Source of the DNA: JACRAO01 sp964490895
GTDB lineage: Bacteria; Bdellovibrionota; UBA1018
Reading direction: 5' to 3'
Assembly: GCA_964490895.1 (NCBI GenBank)
Contig: CAZBEI010000068.1
Coordinates: 1-30,469, forward strand
Length of the DNA: 30,469 nt
A program made the translations under genes and the position numbers. The number at the start of each line of letters is the position of its first letter. Position 1 is the stretch's first letter. A model generated the notes under the pieces. That model was not told where the DNA came from. It saw only the letters and a list, made by a program, of their open reading frames with translations, and did not search any database. This document shows, piece by piece, positions 24,075 through 30,469 of this stretch.

Positions 24075-25229
24075 ATGAAAAAAAACACACCCTTTGATGT
24101 CATCGTCTGCGGACTCGGTGCGAATGGCGCAGCGGCTCTTTATTTTTTGAGCAAAATGTCAAACCTCAAAATATTGGGGATCGAAGCGAAAAAACCCGCG
24201 CATCAAGAGAGCGGATCTTTTGGGCAGACTAGACTTCTCCGGCGTTCTTATTTCGAAAACCCTGACTATGTTCCACTCGTCACGCAAAGTCTTGAATTTT
24301 GGAATCTACTCCAAAAAACTTGTTCACACACTCTCATCAAAAAAACAGGTTTGATCTTTTTAGGCCCAAAAGAAAATCCAATCTTCGATCAAATTTACAA
24401 GTGCTCTAAAAAATATACTTTAAAAATTGACGCATGGTCTATAGAGCACGCCCGTAGGAGGTTTCCTTTTCTAAAAATTCCAGAAGGTTTCAAAATTTTA
24501 TTCGAAAAAGAAGCTTGTGTGTTATTTCCAGAGGTGATTATTTCTCATCTTGTAAGGGAAGCAACAAAAAATAAAAGTGTAAAAGTATCTCTCGATGAAC
24601 CAGTGCTCAAAATTAAAACACACGCAAATCACATTGTTGTTACGACTGCACAGGGCAATTACACTACGCAAAAACTTCTGATGACTGTGGGTGGCTGGAC
24701 AAAGGCACTTTTGCCGGAACTTTCGTTGCCAATTGAAATCCGTGAGTCACCTCAATTTTGGTTTCAAGAAAAAGGAAACACTCCTGTGAGCGTTCCCTTT
24801 GCATTTCCTCTCAGTGACGATTTTATTTATGGATTCCCTGATTTTGGGATGGGTGTAAAAATGGCTTCTTACCACCCAGGACGGAAACTGAAGACTCCAG
24901 AGCAGAGAACACCCCAAAGCACCCATGGTTTAAAATCAGTGCAGCAGTGTATTAAAAATCATTTCCCTTATGTTTCAAAAAAACCACACTACCAACATAC
25001 TTGTTTTTTTGATTTGGGACCTGGAGACAACCTGATTTTAGATTTCTATCCTAAAAATAAACAGATCGTGTTTATTGCTGCAGGCTCAGGGCATGGACTC
25101 AAGATGGCCCCAACGCTCGCAAAATCTGCTATCGATATGTTGATAACGGAAAAATACGTCTCTCAAACAATGTTTTTAAAGCTAAAGAATGAAGGGAAAA
25201 AGAGTTTGCACCCTCGTAAAAAAGACTAA
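24075..25229 (+). CDS. FAD-dependent oxidase, monomeric sarcosine oxidase/SolA-like
   Basis: Flavoenzyme of 384 residues of the MSOX/N-methyltryptophan oxidase group. It has the dinucleotide motif CGLGANG (12-18), GSFGQTRLLRRSYFENPDYV, and AAGSGHGLKMAP near the C-terminus. Cys310 (HTCFFD) aligns with the cysteine that binds FAD covalently in MSOX, and Lys262 (GVKMASYH) with the oxygen-activating lysine. The enzyme should oxidise a secondary amine C-N bond with O2. The substituted lysine made by a hydrazine synthetase resembles saccharopine or sarcosine, so this is a strong candidate for the releasing oxidase. I chose the ATG at 24075, 2 bp after the GNAT stop, over an upstream TTG at 24045 because it lies directly before the FAD motif. 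Confidence 0.85.
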   Translation: MKKNTPFDVIVCGLGANGAAALYFLSKMSNLKILGIEAKKPAHQESGSFGQTRLLRRSYFENPDYVPLVTQSLEFWNLLQKTCSHTLIKKTGLIFLGPKENPIFDQIYKCSKKYTLKIDAWSIEHARRRFPFLKIPEGFKILFEKEACVLFPEVIISHLVREATKNKSVKVSLDEPVLKIKTHANHIVVTTAQGNYTTQKLLMTVGGWTKALLPELSLPIEIRESPQFWFQEKGNTPVSVPFAFPLSDDFIYGFPDFGMGVKMASYHPGRKLKTPEQRTPQSTHGLKSVQQCIKNHFPYVSKKPHYQHTCFFDLGPGDNLILDFYPKNKQIVFIAAGSGHGLKMAPTLAKSAIDMLITEKYVSQTMFLKLKNEGKKSLHPRKKD

Positions 25230-25263
25230 AGTAAACCGATTCAGATTCCGAAAAGCCATTGTA

Positions 25264-26229
25264 ATGTCGGAGCTTCCGTCAAAACTAGCAACTTATTCGG
25301 ACCTTTTTGATCGTTTGCTGGACTCTGCCCTTTTATTGGATTTTGAATTCTTAACAATTTTAGACCTCAATCCCTCAGCCGAACGTCTATTTGGAAAAGA
25401 GCAAGAAGAACTTAGCGGAAAAAATTTTTTAGACCTTTCCGATCACTCCCAAAATGATTTTATCTTAAAAAATATTAGGATTGCAAAGCGGAGGTACTAC
25501 CCCCATCAGTTTGAGTGCACTTGGAATCTATTGGGGAATCAAACCAAACTCATGAAAATATCAGCCTGCCCACTCAAACTCTCGAATGGAACTGAAATGA
25601 TCCAAATCATTGCCACAGACATCACGCAAATACGAGAATTAGAATTAAAAGAAAAAACACATCTCGAAGAACTCAAAATACTCAATCAGAAACTCGAAGA
25701 CCTCTCCACTCATGACGAAATGACAAAACTCTTTAATTTTAGACATTTTAAAAATCTGATAGAACAAGAACACACACGTTCCAGCCGCTATGGAGCTGCC
25801 TATAGTATTATTTTTTGTGACGTAGATAATTTTAAACACTATAACGATAGAAATGGTCACCCCGCTGGTGATGATGTTTTAAGAGGAGTGGCAGAAGTGC
25901 TCAGACAGACCGTTAGAAATGTTGACTTTCCAGCTCGATATGGGGGTGAGGAGTTTGTCGCGCTGTGTCCTCAAACACCATCCGAAGGAGCATTTACATT
26001 AGCTCAAAAAATTAGAGAAAATATAGAAAAAAGAACATTTCTACACATGGAACACCAACCTTTGGGAAAAATTTCTATCAGCATCGGGGTGGCCACCTAC
26101 CCCTTCGATGGATCAACTTATCAGGAAATTTTAAAAGCAGCTGACCAGGCACTTTATCATTCTAAGGCTTCAGGCCGAAATCAAGTGACATCGGCTCAAC
26201 AACTCAAAGCCCTCAAAAAAGCAGCTTAG
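25264..26229 (+). CDS. PAS-GGDEF diguanylate cyclase
   Basis: Cytoplasmic sensor enzyme of 321 residues that makes cyclic di-GMP from GTP. An N-terminal PAS domain (about 10-125) is joined by a coiled-coil stretch (about 128-150) to a GGDEF domain. The active-site motif is GGEEF, and the inhibitory I-site RNVD lies 5 residues before it, so the enzyme is probably active and feedback-controlled. An ATG at 25189 would add 25 basic residues and overlap the oxidase gene; the ATG at 25264 opens directly on the PAS domain. It follows the hydrazine operon by 34 bp on the same strand and may be read through from it. Confidence 0.9.
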   Translation: MSELPSKLATYSDLFDRLLDSALLLDFEFLTILDLNPSAERLFGKEQEELSGKNFLDLSDHSQNDFILKNIRIAKRRYYPHQFECTWNLLGNQTKLMKISACPLKLSNGTEMIQIIATDITQIRELELKEKTHLEELKILNQKLEDLSTHDEMTKLFNFRHFKNLIEQEHTRSSRYGAAYSIIFCDVDNFKHYNDRNGHPAGDDVLRGVAEVLRQTVRNVDFPARYGGEEFVALCPQTPSEGAFTLAQKIRENIEKRTFLHMEHQPLGKISISIGVATYPFDGSTYQEILKAADQALYHSKASGRNQVTSAQQLKALKKAA

Positions 26230-26238
26230 GGTGAGAGC
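26225..26238 (+). repeat. Left copy of 14-bp direct repeat flanking the ATPase gene
   Basis: CTTAGGGTGAGAGC occurs here and again, identically, at 27474-27487. The TAG inside it is the stop codon of the diguanylate cyclase gene. Confidence 0.95.
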
Positions 26239-26239
26239 C

Positions 26240-26263
26240 TAGTGTCGATTATAATAGACACTA
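26240..26263. promoter_or_regulatory. Palindrome over a TATAAT box before the ATPase gene
   Basis: A 24-bp dyad (11 of 12 pairs match) has arms TAGTGTC and GACACTA around ATTATAAT. The perfect -10 TATAAT is at 26250-26255; no good -35 is seen. The layout suits a promoter with an operator over its -10, with transcription starting near 26262 and a leader of ~28 nt. Confidence 0.45.
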
Positions 26264-26290
26264 TTTAAAATCGGATGTAACCTACTAATA

Positions 26291-27478
26291 ATGCTAGATA
26301 ATTTAGACTTAAAACAGATTCTAACTGACTGGAACTATTGGAAAACCCCTCCTCCTCAGGGGATTCCTAGAATGATTCTTAAACAAAGAAAGATTGAACT
26401 TCACCCTGACTTGATCTGGGTTATTCAGGGTGTGCGTCGGTCAGGAAAGTCCACTCTCTTAACTCAGATTATGGAGACCCAAAACCTAGATCCCAGTTCT
26501 TGTACTTTTATTAATTTTGAAGATCCACGCCTCAGTAACAATCTCAATCACACACTCCTGGATCAAGTAGTGTCATTCTCAAAAAGTCTCATTCCAGAAT
26601 TTAGCACAAGGACCTATTTTTTTGATGAAATTCAAAACGTAGAGCAATGGCAGAAGTGGTTACATAAAAAAATGGAACGACCCAGTGGTGACCGTTATAT
26701 TATTACTGGCTCTAATTCGTCACTCCTTTCGGGAGATCTAGCGAGCCGTTTGACGGGAAGACATTTGACTTTAGAGTTATATCCATTTAGTTTTTTAGAA
26801 TTTCAAAAAATTTACCCGAATGGATCACTAAAAAATTATCTTGAGCAAGGTGGATTTCCAAGAGTATTAAGACTAAAATCAGAACCCTCTGTGTTATTGC
26901 GTGAATATTTCACTGATATTATTGAACGAGACGTGAAAAGAAACTTGTCTTCGCGCAAAGGACACTTGATATCAAAACTAGTGATTGCCGTGTTTGAATC
27001 AACAGGCTCCGAATTGAGTCAAAGGGGACTTGCACAAATCCTGGGGCTCACAACGGATACTCTTGGGAAATACCTTGAGGCATGCGAATCTGCTTATCTT
27101 CTTTTTACTTGTCCCTACTTTAGTTTTTCTGAACGGCAACGCACTGTCAGAAATCGCAAAATATACCCCATAGACACAGGACTTATGTATTCTGTATCAA
27201 AACGAGGGTCAGTTGAAATCGGAAAAAGTTTTGAAACAATTGTATTTCATGCGCTTAAAAAGAAATATTCTGATATATCCTATTGGTGTGGAAAACATGA
27301 AGTCGATTTTGTAGTAAAAACACCCGAGGGGATTTTACCTATTCAGGTGAGTTGGGATGTGCCCAAGCCCAGACATTACGAAGGTTTAAAAGAATTCAAA
27401 AAACTATATCCAAATACAATGGAATGTCTTTTTATAGATCCAGAAAACTTTTCTAAACTTGAAGAGTTATTGCCTTAG
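26291..27478 (+). CDS. AAA_14/DUF4143 family ATPase
   Basis: Protein of 395 residues with an N-terminal P-loop ATPase domain: Walker A GVRRSGKST at 47-55, Walker B YFFDE at 109-113, and sensor-like IITGSNSSLL. The DUF4143 C-terminal half includes the late segment CGKHEVDFVV, which looks like a degenerate nuclease-type motif. The family is common, often multi-copy and sporadic in prokaryotes, and its function is unknown; links to DNA or defence are speculative. The gene is bracketed by a perfect 14-bp direct repeat, and its TAG stop lies inside the right copy. It has no good Shine-Dalgarno and looks unrelated to its neighbours, so recent insertion is likely. Confidence 0.88.
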   Translation: MLDNLDLKQILTDWNYWKTPPPQGIPRMILKQRKIELHPDLIWVIQGVRRSGKSTLLTQIMETQNLDPSSCTFINFEDPRLSNNLNHTLLDQVVSFSKSLIPEFSTRTYFFDEIQNVEQWQKWLHKKMERPSGDRYIITGSNSSLLSGDLASRLTGRHLTLELYPFSFLEFQKIYPNGSLKNYLEQGGFPRVLRLKSEPSVLLREYFTDIIERDVKRNLSSRKGHLISKLVIAVFESTGSELSQRGLAQILGLTTDTLGKYLEACESAYLLFTCPYFSFSERQRTVRNRKIYPIDTGLMYSVSKRGSVEIGKSFETIVFHALKKKYSDISYWCGKHEVDFVVKTPEGILPIQVSWDVPKPRHYEGLKEFKKLYPNTMECLFIDPENFSKLEELLP

Positions 27479-27487
27479 GGTGAGAGC
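27474..27487 (+). repeat. Right copy of 14-bp direct repeat flanking the ATPase gene
   Basis: Identical to 26225-26238, and the match ends sharply on both sides. It contains the TAG stop of the ATPase gene. A run of ten T (27492-27501) and TATAAT (27501-27506) follow, before hutU. Confidence 0.95.
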
Positions 27488-27523
27488 ATTGTTTTTTTTT
27501 TATAATTAAGATATCTCTATCAA

Positions 27524-29182
27524 ATGCACCGTACATACAAAGCCCCCACGGGCACAAAACTCCGCTGCAAAGGCTGGAGCCAAGAAGCAGCGCTCAGAAT
27601 GCTGCTAAACAATTTAGATCCGGAAGTAGCAGAAAAGCCAGAGGAACTCATTGTCTATGGAGGAAGCGGAAAAGCCGCTCGAAATTGGGAGTGTTTTGAC
27701 GCCATTGTCACCGCCTTAGAAAATCTAGAAAATAATCAAACTTTACTCATTCAAAGTGGGAAACCGGTGGCTGTGATGCCCACACACGAAATGGCTCCCC
27801 GAGTTTTGCTGGCCAACTCACTCTTGGTTCCACATTGGGCGACTTGGGAACATTTTAGAGAACTTGAACAAAAAGGGCTCACCATGTTTGCGCAGATGAC
27901 AGCGGGTTCTTGGATTTATATTGGCACTCAAGGCATTATTCAAGGAACCTACGAAACTTTTGCGGAAGCCGGGAGGCAACACTTTGGCGGAGACCTCACA
28001 GGCCGGGTGATTCTGACGGCGGGTTTAGGTGGAATGGGTGGAGCCCAGCCTTTAGCCGCCTCAATGGCGGGCGCGATCTCACTTTGTATCGAAGTGGATC
28101 CTGTAAAAGTGAAAAGACGCCTTGAAACAAAGTTTTTAGACGAAGAGGTGGGCTCAGTAGAAGAAGCTTTAAAAAAAATAGCGGAAGCCAAAGTGAGAAA
28201 AGCCGCAAAAAGTTTTGGCCTGGTTGGCAATGCTGCCGAAGTTCTATGGGAGTTATTGAAAAAAGATTTTTTACCTGATTTGGTGACAGATCAAACCAGT
28301 GCTCATGATGAACTCGATGGTTATATTCCTGCCGGAATCCCTTTAGACGAAGCACTCAAACTTCGTACACATGATCCAAAAAAGTATTCAGAGCTTGCCA
28401 TCAAAAGTATGGGTCGCCATGTAGAGGCGATGCTGGAGTTTAAAAAGCGTGGCAGCCATGTTTTTGACTATGGAAACAATATCCGAGAACAGGCTTTAAA
28501 AGCAGGAGTAAAAGACGCCTTTGCTTTCCCAGGATTTGTGCCGGCCTATATTCGCCCTCAATTTTGCGAGGGCAGGGGTCCTTTTCGGTGGGTCGCGCTC
28601 TCTGGAGATCCCAAAGACATTCAAACAACAGATCGTGCACTGATGGAGCTTTTTCCAAACGACAAAGGACTACAGAGGTGGCTTGCTTTAGCAGAAGAGA
28701 GAATTCAATTTCAAGGTTTGCCTGCGCGAATTTGTTGGCTCGGTTATGGACAAAGAGAAAAAGCAGGCCTCTTGTTTAATGATCTTGTGAAATCCGGAAA
28801 ATTGAAAGCGCCCATCGTGATTGGAAGAGATCATTTGGACTGCGGCTCTGTGGCTTCTCCCAACCGAGAGACCGAAGCCATGCGAGATGGCTCAGATGCC
28901 ATTGCGGATTGGCCGATTTTGAATGCCCTCGTTAATTCTGTAAACGGTGCTTCTTGGGTAAGCGTCCACCACGGAGGAGGAGTGGGAATCGGCTACTCGA
29001 TCCACGCAGGAATGGTAATCGTTGCGGATGGAACAGACGACGCTCGCGAGCGGCTTTCGCGGGTTCTAAACTCTGATCCTGGAATGGGCATTGTTCGGCA
29101 CGCCGATGCCGGATATGAGCGAGCTATAGAGATTGCTCGTGATGGGTTTTCTAAAAGAGGTGGAAGTGTCCCTATGTGCTAA
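27524..29182 (+). CDS. hutU: Urocanate hydratase (urocanase) HutU
   Basis: NAD+-dependent enzyme that hydrates urocanate to 4-imidazolone-5-propionate, the substrate of HutI. Family signatures are the N-terminal YGGSGKAARNW, the NAD-binding GLGGMGGAQP and the conserved PQFCEGRGPFRWVALSG around the active-site cysteine. The length of 552 is normal. The start ATG lies 37 bp after the 14-bp repeat, and TATAAT at 27501-27506 could be its -10 box. hutI is at 10791-12014 on the other strand. Confidence 0.97.
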   Translation: MHRTYKAPTGTKLRCKGWSQEAALRMLLNNLDPEVAEKPEELIVYGGSGKAARNWECFDAIVTALENLENNQTLLIQSGKPVAVMPTHEMAPRVLLANSLLVPHWATWEHFRELEQKGLTMFAQMTAGSWIYIGTQGIIQGTYETFAEAGRQHFGGDLTGRVILTAGLGGMGGAQPLAASMAGAISLCIEVDPVKVKRRLETKFLDEEVGSVEEALKKIAEAKVRKAAKSFGLVGNAAEVLWELLKKDFLPDLVTDQTSAHDELDGYIPAGIPLDEALKLRTHDPKKYSELAIKSMGRHVEAMLEFKKRGSHVFDYGNNIREQALKAGVKDAFAFPGFVPAYIRPQFCEGRGPFRWVALSGDPKDIQTTDRALMELFPNDKGLQRWLALAEERIQFQGLPARICWLGYGQREKAGLLFNDLVKSGKLKAPIVIGRDHLDCGSVASPNRETEAMRDGSDAIADWPILNALVNSVNGASWVSVHHGGGVGIGYSIHAGMVIVADGTDDARERLSRVLNSDPGMGIVRHADAGYERAIEIARDGFSKRGGSVPMC

Positions 29183-29216
29183 GTTGATTTTTTGGGCCAA
29201 TTGAGATACTTTGCAC

Positions 29217-30469
29217 ATGGAAAAAATGAAGCACAATCATGCGACCAAAATTCTGCTGTTTACGCTCTTTGTAACTCAACTCACTTTTGCCAAAACTCGA
29301 CCCGCCTGGAGTGTGATTTTATATGCCGCCATCGACGAGTCAGATCTAGCGAGACACCAAGATCCAATTTTGAAAAGCCTAATTGAAAGTGAAACTCCTC
29401 AAGAAATTGAACTGCTCATCGAAAAAGATGACCTTGGTGAAGGTGCCTCACGAATCATTAAACAACACTCTCAACCTTTGGATATACAAACCCTAGTAGA
29501 GCCTAACTCAGCAGATCCTGCTCATCTAAAAGATTTTTTAACTTGGGCGATTGCTCACGCACAAGGCACAAGGAAAATGGTTATTATTTTAGCTCACTCA
29601 TGGGGATGGAAAGGGATTATTCAGGATTTTTTCATACCCAATCAACCTAAAGTAAATACAATAATGCGCATCCAGGAATTTGCAAATACCTTTAGAGAAA
29701 TAAATTTCGTTCCGGATATATTGTTTTTAGATACTTGCATCTTAGGAAATGTAGAGCCCATAGATCAGTTAAAAATAATTACACCTTATATCGTTGTTTC
29801 TCAACGTGAAACTCCTTATAGTGGCGTTCCATACGATACATTTTTTGAGGTTCTAAAGGACCAAACGCTATCCACTCAGGAAATACTCACAAGACTACCA
29901 GAGCTCTATGTAAAAGCTTATTCGTCAGAAAGCCCTGTGATTCCCTCCGAGGGGGACTACTCGGTAGTAACCATGGCTGCACTCGATCTAAATCTATGGG
30001 AAAAATTTAAAAATAATTTTAGATCGCTTATATACTCTTTGAAAAATGCAGGGTTTAAAGATTTTTTAACTCAATACCCCACGTGGCAAGAAAAATTTGC
30101 GGACGAAGACTCTAATGTAGATCTAGTGACTTTTTTAAGGGAAGTTTTAAAAATTTCAGAGGATAACGCTGTCCGCTTAAAGATAAATAAAATCTTAAAC
30201 TCATTAGGATTTACTCCTAGGGATCCAGAGGATCCTGCTATTAATAGACTTTTGACTCTCCCTAAAAATAATTACTTTAAATTTAAAATTCCACTTTTAT
30301 CCCTAAATGTCTCAAGAAAATTGAGAAAAACACTGATTAAGCAGTGGAGAGAACAAAACCAAGATATTGAGTTGCCACAAAATTTAGAATTTCACTTAAG
30401 AACTTTGAACAAAGAAACTTTTTTTACAGTAACAGGATTTACAGAGAAAACTTTAGAACTAAGACCTTG
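29217..30469 (+). CDS. Clostripain-like (C11) cysteine peptidase, partial at right edge
   Basis: The reading frame is open from the ATG at 29217 to the end of the window (417 codons, no stop), so the gene is cut by the edge. A signal peptide (about 5-26, cleavage near TFA-K) is followed by WSVILYAAIDESDL, the usual entry of C11 peptidases. The catalytic pair is visible as His127 in ILAHSWGW and Cys174 in LFLDTCILGNVEP. ...VVSQRETPYSGVPYD matches the family segment that follows. C11 enzymes cleave after Arg or Lys and are usually secreted. A second ATG at 29226 is equally possible. The 34-bp gap after hutU has no terminator that I can see. Confidence 0.75.
   Translation, partial: MEKMKHNHATKILLFTLFVTQLTFAKTRPAWSVILYAAIDESDLARHQDPILKSLIESETPQEIELLIEKDDLGEGASRIIKQHSQPLDIQTLVEPNSADPAHLKDFLTWAIAHAQGTRKMVIILAHSWGWKGIIQDFFIPNQPKVNTIMRIQEFANTFREINFVPDILFLDTCILGNVEPIDQLKIITPYIVVSQRETPYSGVPYDTFFEVLKDQTLSTQEILTRLPELYVKAYSSESPVIPSEGDYSVVTMAALDLNLWEKFKNNFRSLIYSLKNAGFKDFLTQYPTWQEKFADEDSNVDLVTFLREVLKISEDNAVRLKINKILNSLGFTPRDPEDPAINRLLTLPKNNYFKFKIPLLSLNVSRKLRKTLIKQWREQNQDIELPQNLEFHLRTLNKETFFTVTGFTEKTLELRP

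Noticed and set aside
26291..27478. Insertion sequence carrying a transposase
   Set aside because: The only gene between the direct repeats is a P-loop ATPase with DUF4143; no DDE or HUH transposase motif or terminal inverted repeats were found.
29192..29386. Short 64-residue open frame after hutU
   Set aside because: It overlaps, in another frame, the clostripain-like gene, which has a signal peptide and catalytic motifs.

Overview
The window reads as chromosomal DNA of a Gram-negative bacterium. It has an outer-membrane porin-like protein, an envelope thioredoxin, MreB, part of a dcw division cluster and many signal peptides. A PASTA-tailed FtsI in a Gram-negative setting, PilZ and GGDEF proteins, secreted HExxH and clostripain-type proteases, a secreted protein-glutaminase-like enzyme and a TadE-like pilin fit the Bdellovibrionota or a related former deltaproteobacterial group. 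That placement is inference; no rRNA gene is present.

Layout. (1) 1-1446: porin-like gene ending at a long terminator shared with the convergent division operon. (2) 1446-5819, minus strand: four genes overlapping by 4 bp each (transpeptidase-only PBP, rsmH, ftsL, PASTA-ftsI), a shortened dcw cluster. (3) 5989-9819, plus strand: AMP-nucleosidase-like gene, mreB, PilZ protein, rlmE, RibD-type reductase. (4) 9821-13242, minus strand: secreted metalloprotease, hutI, PAP2-family membrane protein, TlpA-like thioredoxin. (5) 13265-13471: small pilin-like protein. (6) 13540-25229: a biosynthetic gene cluster. (7) 25264-30469: diguanylate cyclase, an AAA_14/DUF4143 ATPase gene bracketed by a perfect 14-bp direct repeat, hutU, and the start of a clostripain-like protease that runs off the end.

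The main discovery candidate is region 6. Its core is a cupin domain fused to a methionyl-tRNA-synthetase-like domain (19280-21148), an MbtG-like lysine N6-monooxygenase (22257-23606) and two DAO-family flavin amine oxidases (21145-22275 and 24075-25229). This is the gene set of the known hydrazine (N-N bond) forming machinery, e.g. Spb38/Spb40/Spb39 of the s56-p1 pathway. In that scheme lysine is N6-hydroxylated, the cupin-MetRS protein uses ATP to join a second amino acid to it and form the N-N bond, and a flavin oxidase cleaves off a hydrazino acid. Around the core are a PLP decarboxylase, an ATP-grasp amide ligase, two GNAT acetyltransferases and a MATE exporter, enough to elaborate and export a small hydrazine- or hydrazide-containing peptide-like product without an NRPS or PKS. 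A secreted protein-glutaminase-like gene sits on the opposite strand inside the cluster. The product and the exact substrates cannot be read from sequence. A hydrazine cluster in this kind of host, with this set of tailoring enzymes, does not match any characterised cluster I recall.
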